This document shows, piece by piece, positions 50,851-60,413 of a DNA stretch of 64,000 nucleotides. Origin of the DNA: Lentihominibacter butyricus (GTDB lineage: Bacteria > Bacillota > Clostridia > Peptostreptococcales > Anaerovoracaceae). The notes below the pieces were generated by a model, which saw nothing but the letters and a program-made list of their open reading frames with translations, searched no databases and was not told where the DNA came from. The stretch lies in assembly GCF_025567305.1 (NCBI RefSeq), contig NZ_JAOQJP010000007.1:62001-126000 (forward strand). Reading direction: 5' to 3'. The translations under genes and the position numbers were made by a program. How positions within the stretch are numbered: the stretch's first letter is position 1; each line of letters begins with the position of its first letter.

Positions 50851-52068
50851 ATGAAACCCGGAATAAACAATTATTCGGAGATAGGCAAGCTCAACAAAGT
50901 CCTGCTGCACCGGATCGGCGACGAGATCGAGGGACTGGTGCCTGACAACTTCGAACGTCTGCTGTTCGACGATATACCGTATCTGAAAGTTGCGCAGCAG
51001 GAGCATGACAAGTTCGCAGATGTTCTCCGGGAAAACGACGTCGAGGTCATCTATTATGTCGATGAGACGGTAAAAGCGCTCAGAGACAGGAAGGTGCGGG
51101 AACGGTTCGTCAAGGAGTTCGTAAGCGAGAGCGATATACATTCGGATGCCGTAAAAGAGGCGCTCGAAGAATATCTGATGTCTATGAGTGTGAAGGATAT
51201 GGTCGAAAAGACGATATCCGGAGTGAAGAAAAGCGAGCTGAGCGTCAAGTCTACGTCGCTTGCTGATTATATCTCGTCGGGATATCCGTACTATACGGAT
51301 CCGATGCCCAACCTGTATTTTACGAGAGACCAGGGTGCGTGCGTCGGAGACGGAGTCAGCATACACCGCATGAGCACTGCGGCGAGAAGACGCGAAGCGC
51401 TGCTGCTGAAGTATATGTTCAGATATGACAGCTCGTTCGCGCCGGAGGGTACGAATATCTGGTACGATTATGACCAGGCGTACTCGATGGAGGGCGGCGA
51501 CGTACTGGTGCTGTCTGACGAGATCGTGGCGATAGGGCTTTCGCAGAGGACCACGGTTGCGGGCATAGAGCAGTTCGCGCGGAATATACTGAACAAGTCG
51601 TCGTTCAGGAAGATACTGGTGTTCGACATACCGAAATGCAGGGCTTTCATGCATCTCGACACTGTCTTTACCATGGTGGATTTCGACAAGTTCACGATAC
51701 ACCCCGAGATCGAGGGGCCGCTGCAGCTTTTCGAGATAACGCTGGACAGAGAGGGAAACGCTCATTTCAGCAGCATACAGGATGAGCTCGCGAATATACT
51801 GAAAAACGAGCTGGGCCTGCCTGCGGTCGACCTGATAAGGTGCGGAGGAGACGATGCTCAGGCTGCGCAGAGAGAGCAGTGGAACGACGGATCGAATACG
51901 CTGGCGATAGCACCCGGAGTCGTGGTGACGTATGAGAGGAACTACGTGACGAATGATCTTCTCGACAAGAAAGGCATAAAGGTGCTGACTATACCGAGCT
52001 CTGAACTTTCAAGGGGAAGAGGCGGTCCGAGATGCATGAGCTGTCCGGTGAACAGGGATGACCTGTAA
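50851..52068 (+). CDS. arcA: Arginine deiminase
   Basis: The 405-residue enzyme hydrolyses arginine to citrulline and ammonia. Signature regions: LLHRIGDEIEGLVPDNFERLLFDDIPYL, LYFTRDQGACVG, the EGGDVLVLSDE catalytic block, HLDTVFTMVD, and the nucleophile Cys near the C terminus in GRGGPRCMSCPV. Length matches family (about 405-410). It lies 53 bases after arcB and 34 bases before arcC. The pathway yields one ATP and raises pH. Confidence 0.97.
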   Translation: MKPGINNYSEIGKLNKVLLHRIGDEIEGLVPDNFERLLFDDIPYLKVAQQEHDKFADVLRENDVEVIYYVDETVKALRDRKVRERFVKEFVSESDIHSDAVKEALEEYLMSMSVKDMVEKTISGVKKSELSVKSTSLADYISSGYPYYTDPMPNLYFTRDQGACVGDGVSIHRMSTAARRREALLLKYMFRYDSSFAPEGTNIWYDYDQAYSMEGGDVLVLSDEIVAIGLSQRTTVAGIEQFARNILNKSSFRKILVFDIPKCRAFMHLDTVFTMVDFDKFTIHPEIEGPLQLFEITLDREGNAHFSSIQDELANILKNELGLPAVDLIRCGGDDAQAAQREQWNDGSNTLAIAPGVVVTYERNYVTNDLLDKKGIKVLTIPSSELSRGRGGPRCMSCPVNRDDL

Positions 52069-52102
52069 TTCTTCAGGATGCAGTTTTTCAGGAGGAAAGA
52101 AG

Positions 52103-53050
52103 ATGAATGACAAGAGAATCGTAGTGGCTCTGGGCGGCAACGCTCTGCAGTCAAAAGACGGTCCGGCCACAGCTGAAGCTCAGCTTGAGGTCGTGAGAAA
52201 AACGTGCGAGCATATAGCCAGGATCAGCGGCATGGGGCATGAGATCGCCGTGGTGCACGGCAACGGGCCGCAGGTCGGCAGGATCGTGATGGCGTCGGAA
52301 GCAGCCGGAGAAGTGACGCCTGTCATGCCTTTCGATGTGTGCGGCGCCATGTCGCAGGGATATATAGGATACCATATCCAGCAGTGTCTGAAGTATGCGC
52401 TGAATAAAGACAACCGCAACATCCCGGTCGTGACGGTGGCGACTCAGATGATAGTCGATGAGAGAGACCCTGCATTCCAGAACCCTACCAAGCCGATAGG
52501 GCCGTTCTACACGAAGGAACAGGCTGAGAAGCTGAGTAAGGAAAAGGGCTATGTGATGAAGGAGGATTCCGGTCGCGGCTACAGGAGAGTAGTCGCATCG
52601 CCGCTGCCGCAGAGGATCGTGGAGATCGAGGCGGTGAAACAGCTTTGGGATCACTCGATCGTGATAACGTGCGGAGGCGGAGGTATCCCGGTCATCGAGA
52701 ACCCGGACGGTACGCTGTGCGGAGTCGCGGCAGTGATCGACAAGGATTTCGCGGCCGAGCTGCTGGCTGAGAAGGTCGACGCCGATATACTGATGATCCT
52801 GACCGAAGTGGAAAAGGTAGCGATCGATTTCGGGAAGCCGGATCAGAAGGATCTTTCGGGGATGACGCTGGCTGAGGCCGCAAAGTACGTGCGTGAAGGG
52901 CAGTTCCCTGCGGGCAGCATGCTGCCTAAGGTGGAGGCGGCGATGAAATTCGTCAGGACGTATCCGGACAAAAAAGCTATAATAACCTCGCTCGACAAGG
53001 CGGTCGAAGCACTGGAAGGGAAAACGGGCACGGTGATAACCTTCAACTGA
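52103..53050 (+). CDS. arcC: Carbamate kinase
   Basis: The 315-residue kinase transfers phosphate from carbamoyl phosphate to ADP, the ATP-yielding last step of arginine fermentation. Motifs: VVALGGNALQ, VVHGNGPQVG (about 48-57), VASPLPQRIVE, VITCGGGGIPVI, and the C-terminal GSMLPKVEAA. Start at 52103 by GGAGG with 7-base spacing. No arcD arginine/ornithine antiporter follows. Confidence 0.97.
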   Translation: MNDKRIVVALGGNALQSKDGPATAEAQLEVVRKTCEHIARISGMGHEIAVVHGNGPQVGRIVMASEAAGEVTPVMPFDVCGAMSQGYIGYHIQQCLKYALNKDNRNIPVVTVATQMIVDERDPAFQNPTKPIGPFYTKEQAEKLSKEKGYVMKEDSGRGYRRVVASPLPQRIVEIEAVKQLWDHSIVITCGGGGIPVIENPDGTLCGVAAVIDKDFAAELLAEKVDADILMILTEVEKVAIDFGKPDQKDLSGMTLAEAAKYVREGQFPAGSMLPKVEAAMKFVRTYPDKKAIITSLDKAVEALEGKTGTVITFN

Positions 53051-53120
53051 GCTTAAATTCCAGTGATTTCTGCGAATTCAGAAAATGATAAGTTTTGTTT
53101 GTCGTTAAAAAATAATTTAC

Positions 53121-53149
53121 TTGCTTTAAACCATATTAAGTGATATCAT
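53121..53149 (+). promoter_or_regulatory. Sigma-A promoter of the CYTH gene
   Basis: TTGCTT (53121-53126), 17-base spacer, TATCAT (53144-53149). Confidence 0.55.
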
Positions 53150-53214
53150 CTATAAAGTCATCTTTTTGTAGATAAGACAAACATCATACATTGGAAGAAA
53201 TCAGAAGGTAGAAT

Positions 53215-53832
53215 ATGGAGATTGAATTAAAGTACAGGATACCTACGCAGGAAGTTGCAGATGATATCTGGAAAGACAAACTTTTTTTTACTCAGGAAGA
53301 AGAGGGGACAAGAGAAGAAGCCTGCTTCAATGCCAGATATTTCGACACGCCGGATTTTGATCTTGCAAAAAATGATATGGCGTACAGAGTAAGAAAAGAA
53401 GGCTGCAGATGGGTGGCAGCGCTTAAGTGGAAAGGTCACAGTGAAGGCGCTCTTCACATGAGAGAGGAGATAAACGTTCCTGTGAATGACGACAAGGCTG
53501 CTCCTGAGGTTTTCGGAGAAAGCGAGATCGGCGCAGAGCTCATGAGAGTGATCGGTGAGAAACCTCTCTACAGCATGCTCGAGACGAGATTCCACCGCAG
53601 ACGTTTCAGGATAGATACGGGCACGGGCATATTCGAACTGTCCGTCGATGAGGGCTTCATAGTTACGCCTTACGGTGAAGAACCCATATCCGAGGTCGAG
53701 ATCGAGCTTTTCTCAGGCGAGACATCGGAGCTGCAGGAGCTTGGCGAAAAGCTTCAGAAGAAATATGATCTTGAAAAAGAAGAACGAAGCAAGTATTCGA
53801 GAGGAATAGACATAATACGGGCAGGCAGATAG
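53215..53832 (+). CDS. CYTH-domain triphosphate tunnel protein
   Basis: The 205-residue protein begins MEIELKYRI, the ExExK metal/triphosphate motif of the CYTH family (tripolyphosphatases, thiamine triphosphatases, class IV adenylate cyclases). Further tunnel residues appear in FDTPDFDLAKNDMAYRVRKE, VAALKWKG and SEVEIELFSGE. Most small bacterial members hydrolyse tripolyphosphate or are uncharacterised, so no specific substrate is assigned. Monocistronic with its own promoter and terminator. Confidence 0.88.
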   Translation: MEIELKYRIPTQEVADDIWKDKLFFTQEEEGTREEACFNARYFDTPDFDLAKNDMAYRVRKEGCRWVAALKWKGHSEGALHMREEINVPVNDDKAAPEVFGESEIGAELMRVIGEKPLYSMLETRFHRRRFRIDTGTGIFELSVDEGFIVTPYGEEPISEVEIELFSGETSELQELGEKLQKKYDLEKEERSKYSRGIDIIRAGR

Positions 53833-53874
53833 CATACAGGCGGAAATATCGAACAATATAAGGAAACGGTCATA

Positions 53875-53912
53875 AAAAAGGGCGTGAGAGTCGATCTTCA
53901 CAGGCCCTTTTT
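53875..53912. terminator. Bidirectional terminator between the CYTH and mnmM-like genes
   Basis: AAAAAGGGC pairs with GCCCTTTTT, with a partly paired interior. A- and T-runs at both ends fit the converging genes. Confidence 0.85.
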
Positions 53913-53973
53913 ATTATCCGGGAAATATCGTCTGCGACATTTTCACATTAAACTCATGTCGTTCAACTGCTGT

Positions 53974-54552
53974 TCAGCGCTTTTTAGTGATGAGGAGTAT
54001 CTCAGGCGGATCGTTTTTCTGGTTTGCTATGTTCACGTAGGCTGCGTGATATGTGCGGGAGTCCAGCCCGCGCGCCATGGAAAGGAGCGCTTCCTTTTCT
54101 TCAGGACCCTTGCTGTGACCGCTGTACATCGTGATGCACAGAAGTCCGTCTTTCTGCAGCAGCTCCAGCGCTTTTGCGGCGGCAGCCAAAGTCGAGGAGC
54201 GTTCCGTTACGGTGTTCCTGGCGGCGCCCGGGAGATAGCCGAGGTTGAACACGACGGCTTTTACAGGCGTACTGATATACAGATCCATGTTTTCATGGGA
54301 GTCGCATATCAGTTTCACGGTCCCGTCTTCGAGACGGTCACGGAAGCCGTTCGATATCAGAAGCTCTTTCGTATTGTCGACCGCCTGCTGCTGTATGTCG
54401 AACGCGTAAAGCGCAGACGGTCCGTGCCGCAGGAGTCTGAGCGTGTCGTGGCCGTTGCCGCATGTCGCGTCGACGAGTACGTCTCCGGGAGATATGTATC
54501 CCGAAACGATGAACATGGCGAAATCTGTCGTAGTCTGGATTATATTTGACAT
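53974..54552 (-). CDS. mnmM: MnmM-like tRNA wobble-uridine methyltransferase (YtqB family)
   Basis: The 192-residue class I SAM methyltransferase has motif I VLVDATCGNGHDTL (about 25-38), followed by YAFDIQQQAV, and the YtqB/MnmM signature VVFNLGYLPGA (about 98-108). MnmM converts 5-aminomethyl (thio)uridine to the methylaminomethyl form at the tRNA wobble position in Gram-positive bacteria lacking MnmC. The call rests on recognition of the family pattern. It is divergent from tig. Confidence 0.85.
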   Translation of the reverse strand: MSNIIQTTTDFAMFIVSGYISPGDVLVDATCGNGHDTLRLLRHGPSALYAFDIQQQAVDNTKELLISNGFRDRLEDGTVKLICDSHENMDLYISTPVKAVVFNLGYLPGAARNTVTERSSTLAAAAKALELLQKDGLLCITMYSGHSKGPEEKEALLSMARGLDSRTYHAAYVNIANQKNDPPEILLITKKR

Positions 54553-54620
54553 TTATGGTACACATCCTTATAATAACATTTATTAAATTATGTTACTATG
54601 CGAAACTGATGTCAATAGCC

Positions 54621-54649
54621 TTTACTTTTAAAAGGAAACAAGGTATAAT
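54621..54649 (+). promoter_or_regulatory. Sigma-A promoter of tig
   Basis: TTTACT (54621-54626), 17-base spacer, TATAAT (54644-54649), 42 bases before the ATG. Confidence 0.7.
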
Positions 54650-54690
54650 AAAATGCACTATGTGTTTATAATCGAGGAGGATATATATTC

Positions 54691-55974
54691 ATGAAACCAA
54701 CATTAATTTCAAAAGAAAACAACGAAGCAAAATTCACTATGGACTTTACCGCAGAGGAATTTGAGAATTCAGTGATAAATGTCTATAAGGCTCAGAAGGA
54801 TAAATTCACTATCGACGGCTTTAGAAAAGGCAAGGCGCCCAGAAGCATCATAGAGAAGAAGTACGGAGAAGGCATATTCTTTGAAGATGCTATCAATGAT
54901 CTCTTCTCGACTTATTATCCGCAGGCTGTAGAAGCACTTTCACTGGACGTTATCGACAGTCCGAGAGCTGAATTCGGCGAGATCAAGAAGGGCGAAGACT
55001 TCACAGTTACTATTACTGTTGAATGCTATCCTGAGATCACGGTAAAAGACTACAAGGGTGTTGAGATCGAAGCTGTAAGCAGCGAAGTTACAGACGAGGA
55101 TATAGACAACGAACTCAAGGCAAGAGCTAAGAGAAATGCCAGAATGGTGACTGTAGACAGACCTGCAAAAGAAGGAGACACTGTCCTCATCGATTACGAA
55201 GGCTGGGTAGGAGACGATCAGTTCGAAGGCGGCACTGCGGAAAGACAGCCTCTCAAGCTGGGTTCAGGCACATTCATTCCTGGATTTGAAGAACAGCTCG
55301 TCGGTGTAAGCACAGGTGAAGACAAAGACGTAAAGGTTACTTTCCCTGAAGAGTATCATGCAGCAGATCTCGCAGGAAAAGAAGCGGTATTCAAGTGCAA
55401 GGTCCACGAAGTCAAGGAAGAAGAGATCCCTGAGATCAACGATGAGTTCGTAAAGGACATCAGCGAATTCGATACACTTGACGAGTTCAAGGCTGACATC
55501 AGAAAAGAACTCGAAAAGTCAAAGGCTTCAAGAGCAGAAAACTCAATGAAAAACGCTGTTCTTGCAAAGGTGTTCGAAGCAAACGATATCGATGTTCCTA
55601 AGCCGCTCGTTGAAAGCGAACTCGACAGCACTATGTCAGAATTCGACCAGCAGCTCAGAAGCCAGGGGCTCGATCTGAACACTTACATGGAATACATCGG
55701 CAAGAACACTAAGGAGTTAAGAGACGAGCTCAGAGAAGAAGCTGAAAAGAAAGTGAAGACGAGAATGATCGTGACTGCTGTTGCAGATCAGGAGAACTTC
55801 GAAGTAACTGACGAAGAGATCAGCACTGAGATCGAAAACATGGGTAAACAGTATGGCATCGAAGCTGACAAGATCAGAGAGATGCTGGGAGCACAGAATA
55901 TCGGCATGATCGCAGGCGACATCAAGATCAGAAAAGCAGTCGAATTCATGTACGACAACGCTGTGAAAAAATAG
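54691..55974 (+). CDS. tig: Trigger factor
   Basis: The 427-residue ribosome-bound chaperone and prolyl isomerase has an N-terminal ribosome-binding domain with the signature GFRKGKAPRSIIEKKYG (about 44-60), an FKBP-type PPIase domain (about 150-240, GDTVLIDYEGWVGDDQFEGG and PGFEEQLVG), and a helical C-terminal chaperone cage. Codon use matches dnaK, consistent with high expression. Start of the conserved tig-clpP-clpX run; GAGGAGG ribosome site. Confidence 0.97.
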   Translation: MKPTLISKENNEAKFTMDFTAEEFENSVINVYKAQKDKFTIDGFRKGKAPRSIIEKKYGEGIFFEDAINDLFSTYYPQAVEALSLDVIDSPRAEFGEIKKGEDFTVTITVECYPEITVKDYKGVEIEAVSSEVTDEDIDNELKARAKRNARMVTVDRPAKEGDTVLIDYEGWVGDDQFEGGTAERQPLKLGSGTFIPGFEEQLVGVSTGEDKDVKVTFPEEYHAADLAGKEAVFKCKVHEVKEEEIPEINDEFVKDISEFDTLDEFKADIRKELEKSKASRAENSMKNAVLAKVFEANDIDVPKPLVESELDSTMSEFDQQLRSQGLDLNTYMEYIGKNTKELRDELREEAEKKVKTRMIVTAVADQENFEVTDEEISTEIENMGKQYGIEADKIREMLGAQNIGMIAGDIKIRKAVEFMYDNAVKK

Positions 55975-55996
55975 GCAGAAATAAGGAGGTCCGGAT

Positions 55997-56578
55997 ATGG
56001 CATTAGTACCATATGTTATTGAGCAGACAAGCAGAGGAGAAAGGTCTTACGATATATACTCGAGACTTTTGAAAGACAGGATAATATTTTTAGGGGAGGC
56101 TATCGACGAGCATATAGCCAGCCTTGTAGTCGCTCAGTTGTTATTTTTGGAAGCTGAAGATCCGGATAAGGATATAAATATATATATAAACAGCCCCGGC
56201 GGTTCCGTGACCGCCGGCATGGCTATTTATGACACCATGCAGTATGTAAAGCCTGAGGTTTCCACGATATGCGTGGGAATGGCAGCGAGCATGGGCGCAT
56301 TTTTACTGTCGGCAGGCCAGAAGGGCAAGCGCTTTGCACTTCCGAATGCCGAGATCATGATCCATCAGCCGCTCGGAGGTGTGCAGGGACAGGCTGAAGA
56401 CATAAAGATACATGCTGAATGGATCCTGAAGACGAGAGAAAAGCTGAACAGAATACTCAGTGAAAACACAGGACAGCCCTTAGATGTTATTGCCAGAGAC
56501 ACAGACAGAGATAATTTCATGTCAGCGGAAGATGCTGTGAAATACGGCCTTATTGACAAGGTGATAAAAGACAGATAG
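55997..56578 (+). CDS. clpP: ATP-dependent Clp protease, proteolytic subunit
   Basis: The 193-residue serine peptidase forms the 14-mer barrel fed by ClpX. The catalytic triad is visible: Ser in VGMAASMGAFLLSAG (about 97), His in IMIHQPLGG (about 122) and Asp in RDTDRDNFMS (about 171). No long propeptide. AAGGAGG precedes the ATG; it sits 22 bases after tig and 16 before clpX. Confidence 0.98.
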   Translation: MALVPYVIEQTSRGERSYDIYSRLLKDRIIFLGEAIDEHIASLVVAQLLFLEAEDPDKDINIYINSPGGSVTAGMAIYDTMQYVKPEVSTICVGMAASMGAFLLSAGQKGKRFALPNAEIMIHQPLGGVQGQAEDIKIHAEWILKTREKLNRILSENTGQPLDVIARDTDRDNFMSAEDAVKYGLIDKVIKDR

Positions 56579-56594
56579 ACAGGGGTGGTTATTT

Positions 56595-57881
56595 ATGAGT
56601 AAATACGACGAAAACAACGAGCTGAGATGTTCGTTCTGCGGCAAGCCTCAGAGCCAGGTGAAGAGACTGATAAGCGGATCAGGGGTGTATATATGCAATG
56701 AGTGCATAGAGCTGTGTCAGGATATACTGAACGCAGAGGAGTCAAAGCATATTGCAGAGCAGGACGGCATTGCAGTCCAGAATGACAGACTGCCTAAGCC
56801 TAAGGAGATCGACGATATCCTTTCCGAGTACGTGATCGGTCAGGAAGAGGCGAAGAAGGCTCTCGCGGTAGCAGTTTACAACCATTACAAGAGGATAAAC
56901 TGCGCGACTGATGATGACGGCGTCGAGATACAGAAGAGCAATATCATCATGGTCGGACCTACAGGTTCGGGCAAGACGCTGCTCGCACAGACGCTTGCGA
57001 AGATACTGAACGTTCCGTTCGCGATCGCGGATGCTACTGCACTGACAGAAGCCGGATATGTGGGCGAGGATGTCGAGAATATACTTCTGAAGCTGATACA
57101 GGCTGCAGATTATGACATAGAAAAAGCACAGCGTGGAATAATCTACGTTGATGAAATAGATAAGATTTCGAGAAAATCGGAGAATCCGTCGATCACAAGA
57201 GATGTGAGCGGCGAGGGAGTGCAGCAGGCGCTCCTCAAGATACTGGAGGGTACTGTGGCAAATGTGCCGCCGCAGGGAGGAAGAAAGCATCCCCATCAGG
57301 ATTTTCTCCAGTTCGATACGACGAACGTGCTGTTCATATGCGGCGGAGCGTTCGACGGACTTGACAAAGTCATACAGAGAAGGATCGGCGAGAAGACGAT
57401 CGGATTCAATTCCAACGTCGAAGGCAGCAAGGTCGATGAGTCCGATCTGCTGAAGAACATACAGCCTGAGGATCTTCTCAAATACGGTCTGATACCTGAG
57501 TTCATCGGCAGACTTCCTGTGCTCGTGACTCTCGAGGAGCTGTCAAAGGACGCTCTTGTGAGGATAATCACCGAGCCTAAGAACGCGCTTATAAAGCAGT
57601 ACAGAAAGCTGTTCGCGATGGATGACGTGGAGCTCGAGGTCACAGACGATGCTGTCGAAGCGATAGCTGAGCAGGCGCTCGAGAGAAAGACAGGCGCGAG
57701 AGGTCTCAGAGGCATCATGGAAAAGATCATGAACAATATAATGTATGAACTGCCTTCGAGAGACGATGTGAACAAGTGTATAATAACTAGGGAAACCGTA
57801 GAAGCGGAAAAAGATCCTGAACTTGTATTGACAGAGCCTGGACTCGCAAAAGAAAAGGAAGCTAAGGCAGAAACGGCGTAA
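56595..57881 (+). CDS. clpX: ATP-dependent Clp protease, ATP-binding subunit ClpX
   Basis: The 428-residue AAA+ unfoldase has an N-terminal zinc-binding domain with CSFCGKPQ and CNECIELC (about 12-40), Walker A VGPTGSGKTLLAQ (about 118-130), Walker B IIYVDEIDKI, pore and RKSENPSITRDVSGEGVQQALL region, and sensor 2 near GARGLRGIMEKI. The IGF-type ClpP-docking loop is represented by KTIGFNSN. It partners with the adjacent ClpP. Confidence 0.98.
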   Translation: MSKYDENNELRCSFCGKPQSQVKRLISGSGVYICNECIELCQDILNAEESKHIAEQDGIAVQNDRLPKPKEIDDILSEYVIGQEEAKKALAVAVYNHYKRINCATDDDGVEIQKSNIIMVGPTGSGKTLLAQTLAKILNVPFAIADATALTEAGYVGEDVENILLKLIQAADYDIEKAQRGIIYVDEIDKISRKSENPSITRDVSGEGVQQALLKILEGTVANVPPQGGRKHPHQDFLQFDTTNVLFICGGAFDGLDKVIQRRIGEKTIGFNSNVEGSKVDESDLLKNIQPEDLLKYGLIPEFIGRLPVLVTLEELSKDALVRIITEPKNALIKQYRKLFAMDDVELEVTDDAVEAIAEQALERKTGARGLRGIMEKIMNNIMYELPSRDDVNKCIITRETVEAEKDPELVLTEPGLAKEKEAKAETA

Positions 57882-57891
57882 GTGAAATGAC

Positions 57892-57919
57892 AGGCGGCTT
57901 TTTGTAAGTCGCCTTTTTC
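57892..57919 (+). terminator. Terminator of tig-clpP-clpX
   Basis: AGGCGGCTT (57892-57900) pairs with AAGTCGCCT (57906-57914, one G-U), followed by TTTTCT. It separates the lon unit from clpX. Confidence 0.75.
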
Positions 57920-58001
57920 TGACATGACAGAAAAAGCGTCTTGCCCGCAGACTGGATGCAGAACGGCGCAGACGTGATGTTATATGGAGGGTAGTATTAG
58001 T

Positions 58002-60413
58002 ATGGAAGATAACAACAAACCAAATGTTGACATAGATACGGAAAAAGATGATGATCAGATAACGGAGAACGTTACGGATGCTGATGAGATGCAGCTTCCG
58101 ATGATCCCGCTCAGGGGACTTTCGGTGTTTCCGAACATGGTCCTTCATTTTGATATAGGAAGAGAGAAGTCGATAAACGCACTGGAAAAGGCTATGGTGA
58201 CGAACCAGCACATATTCCTGGCTTCGCAGAAAGACGATGGTACGGATCTGCCTACGCCGGAAGACTTTTACCATGTGGGTACAGTAGGAAAGATCAAGCA
58301 GATGCTGAAGCTTCCGGGAGATTCGATAAGAGTCCTGGTCGAGGGCGTATGCAGAGGCGCTATCGAGGATGTGATGTTCGAGGTGCCTTACTTCAAGTGC
58401 CGCATAAGAAAGATCGAGGAGCCTGAGTATCCTGCTGACGATGCGGAAGCGGAAGCACTGATGAGGACTGTCCTTTCCAGCTTCGACGAGTATATAAACC
58501 TTAACAGGAATCTGGCTGCAGAGATCTTTGCATCTGTAGTGACGATAGAGGATCCGGGCAGGATGGCGGATATGATCGCGTCTCACCTTGAGATCAAGCT
58601 TGAGGACAAGCAGCGTCTTCTCGAGACCATAGATCCGAAGGAGCGTCTTGAGACTCTCAACACGATGCTGACAAAGGAGATCGAGATCCTCAACATCGAA
58701 CAGGATATCTCGAGCAAGGTGAAATCCCAGATAAACAAGAATCAGAGAGAATACTATCTGCGCGAGCAGATGAGAGCTATACAGGAAGAGCTCGGTGTGT
58801 CCGAGGACGTCGAAGATGAAGTCGCAGGATTCACTGAACAGCTCGAAAAGCTCGATCTTGAAGAGAAGACAAAGGAAAAAGTAGAAAAGGAGATCAGCAG
58901 ATTTTCCAAGATGCAGCCGTCATCGGCAGAAGCGACTGTGAGCAGGAACTATATCGAGACGATACTCGGACTGCCGTGGAACACTGAGAGCGAAGACAAT
59001 ATCGACCTCAACAAGGCCGAAGAAATACTGAACGAGGATCATTACGGGCTGGACAAGGTAAAGGAGAGAGTTCTCGAATACCTTGCGGTAATGCAGCTTT
59101 CAAAGGGACTCAAGGGTCCTATCCTCTGTCTCGTAGGTCCTCCGGGAGTCGGCAAGACTTCGATCGCAAGGAGCATCGCAAGATCCATAGGCAGAGAGTT
59201 CGTCAGGATGTCACTCGGCGGAGTGAGAGACGAGGCTGAGATAAGAGGACACAGAAGGACGTATATCGGTGCTATACCGGGAAGGATCATCGGATCGATA
59301 AAGGACTGCGGTACGAAGAACCCTGTTTTCCTGCTTGACGAGGTCGACAAGATCGGCGCGGACTACAAGGGTGATCCGGCTTCTGCACTGCTGGAAGTCC
59401 TCGATCCGGAACAGAACAAGGACTTTACGGATCACTACCTCGAAGTGCCGTTCGATCTTTCAAAGGTGATGTTCATAACGACTGCGAATACCACGAGCAC
59501 TATACCGAGACCGCTTCTCGACAGGATGGAGGTCCTTGAAGTCAGCGGATATACTGAAGAGGACAAGCTGCAGATCGCGGAGAAATATCTCGTGCCTAAG
59601 CAGGTTAAGGAAAACGGTCTGACGAAGAGCAACATCTCGTTTACAGAGACAGGACTCAGGACACTGATCAATTATTATACGAGAGAATCCGGAGTGAGAA
59701 ATCTCGAGAGAGAGATCGGCAATCTCTGCAGAAAAGTCGCAAAGAATGTCGTATGCGGCGATACTAAGAAGGTCAGCATCACTGGCAAAAAGGTGCAGGA
59801 GCTGCTGGGCAAGAAGAGATTCAGATTCGATATAATAAAGGGCGAGACCGAGGTCGGAGTGACTACCGGACTTGCATGGACGGTGGTCGGAGGCGACACG
59901 CTGTTCATCGAGACCACAGCTGTTCCCGGAAACGGCAAGCTCGTGCTGACGGGACAGATGGGCGATGTGATGCAAGAATCCGCAAAAGCCGGCCTGAGCT
60001 ACATCAGATCGGTGAGCAAGAAACTGAAGATAGACGAAGACTTTTACAAAAAATACGATCTGCATGTCCATATACCTGAAGGTGCGATACCTAAAGACGG
60101 TCCGTCGGCAGGTGTGACGATGTGCACTGCTATAATTTCCACACTCACGGGTATCCCTGTGAGAAAGGATATCGCGATGACAGGTGAGATCACGCTGAGA
60201 GGAAAGGTGCTGCCTGTCGGGGGTATCAGAGAAAAAGTCATGGCTGCACACAGAGCCGGCATCAGAAAGGTGCTGCTCCCTGCAGAAAACGATGTCGATA
60301 TACAGGATATCCCGGAAGTGGTGAGAAATGATATGGAATTCGTGCTCCTTCGAAATGTCGATGATGCACTGAAAGAAGTTCTCGTAAAGGATAAGAAAAA
60401 TGAAGATAAATAA
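58002..60413 (+). CDS. lon: ATP-dependent protease La (Lon)
   Basis: The 803-residue protease has an N-terminal LonN substrate domain starting LPMIPLRGLSVFPNMVLHFDIGR, an AAA+ module with Walker A GPPGVGKTSIA (about 369-379), Walker B VFLLDEVDKIG, and a C-terminal Ser/Lys protease with PKDGPSAGVTM (Ser about 689) and the Lys in GNGKLVLTGQMGDVMQESAKA region. Start at 58002 follows GGAGGG by 10 bases; ATG at 57984 is in frame but overlaps no ribosome site. It overlaps engB by 14 bases, a common Clostridia arrangement. Confidence 0.97.
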   Translation: MEDNNKPNVDIDTEKDDDQITENVTDADEMQLPMIPLRGLSVFPNMVLHFDIGREKSINALEKAMVTNQHIFLASQKDDGTDLPTPEDFYHVGTVGKIKQMLKLPGDSIRVLVEGVCRGAIEDVMFEVPYFKCRIRKIEEPEYPADDAEAEALMRTVLSSFDEYINLNRNLAAEIFASVVTIEDPGRMADMIASHLEIKLEDKQRLLETIDPKERLETLNTMLTKEIEILNIEQDISSKVKSQINKNQREYYLREQMRAIQEELGVSEDVEDEVAGFTEQLEKLDLEEKTKEKVEKEISRFSKMQPSSAEATVSRNYIETILGLPWNTESEDNIDLNKAEEILNEDHYGLDKVKERVLEYLAVMQLSKGLKGPILCLVGPPGVGKTSIARSIARSIGREFVRMSLGGVRDEAEIRGHRRTYIGAIPGRIIGSIKDCGTKNPVFLLDEVDKIGADYKGDPASALLEVLDPEQNKDFTDHYLEVPFDLSKVMFITTANTTSTIPRPLLDRMEVLEVSGYTEEDKLQIAEKYLVPKQVKENGLTKSNISFTETGLRTLINYYTRESGVRNLEREIGNLCRKVAKNVVCGDTKKVSITGKKVQELLGKKRFRFDIIKGETEVGVTTGLAWTVVGGDTLFIETTAVPGNGKLVLTGQMGDVMQESAKAGLSYIRSVSKKLKIDEDFYKKYDLHVHIPEGAIPKDGPSAGVTMCTAIISTLTGIPVRKDIAMTGEITLRGKVLPVGGIREKVMAAHRAGIRKVLLPAENDVDIQDIPEVVRNDMEFVLLRNVDDALKEVLVKDKKNEDK

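Noticed and set aside
53884..54549. 221-codon forward frame over the mnmM-like gene
   Set aside because: It starts inside a terminator stem and is antisense to a methyltransferase with clear SAM motifs.
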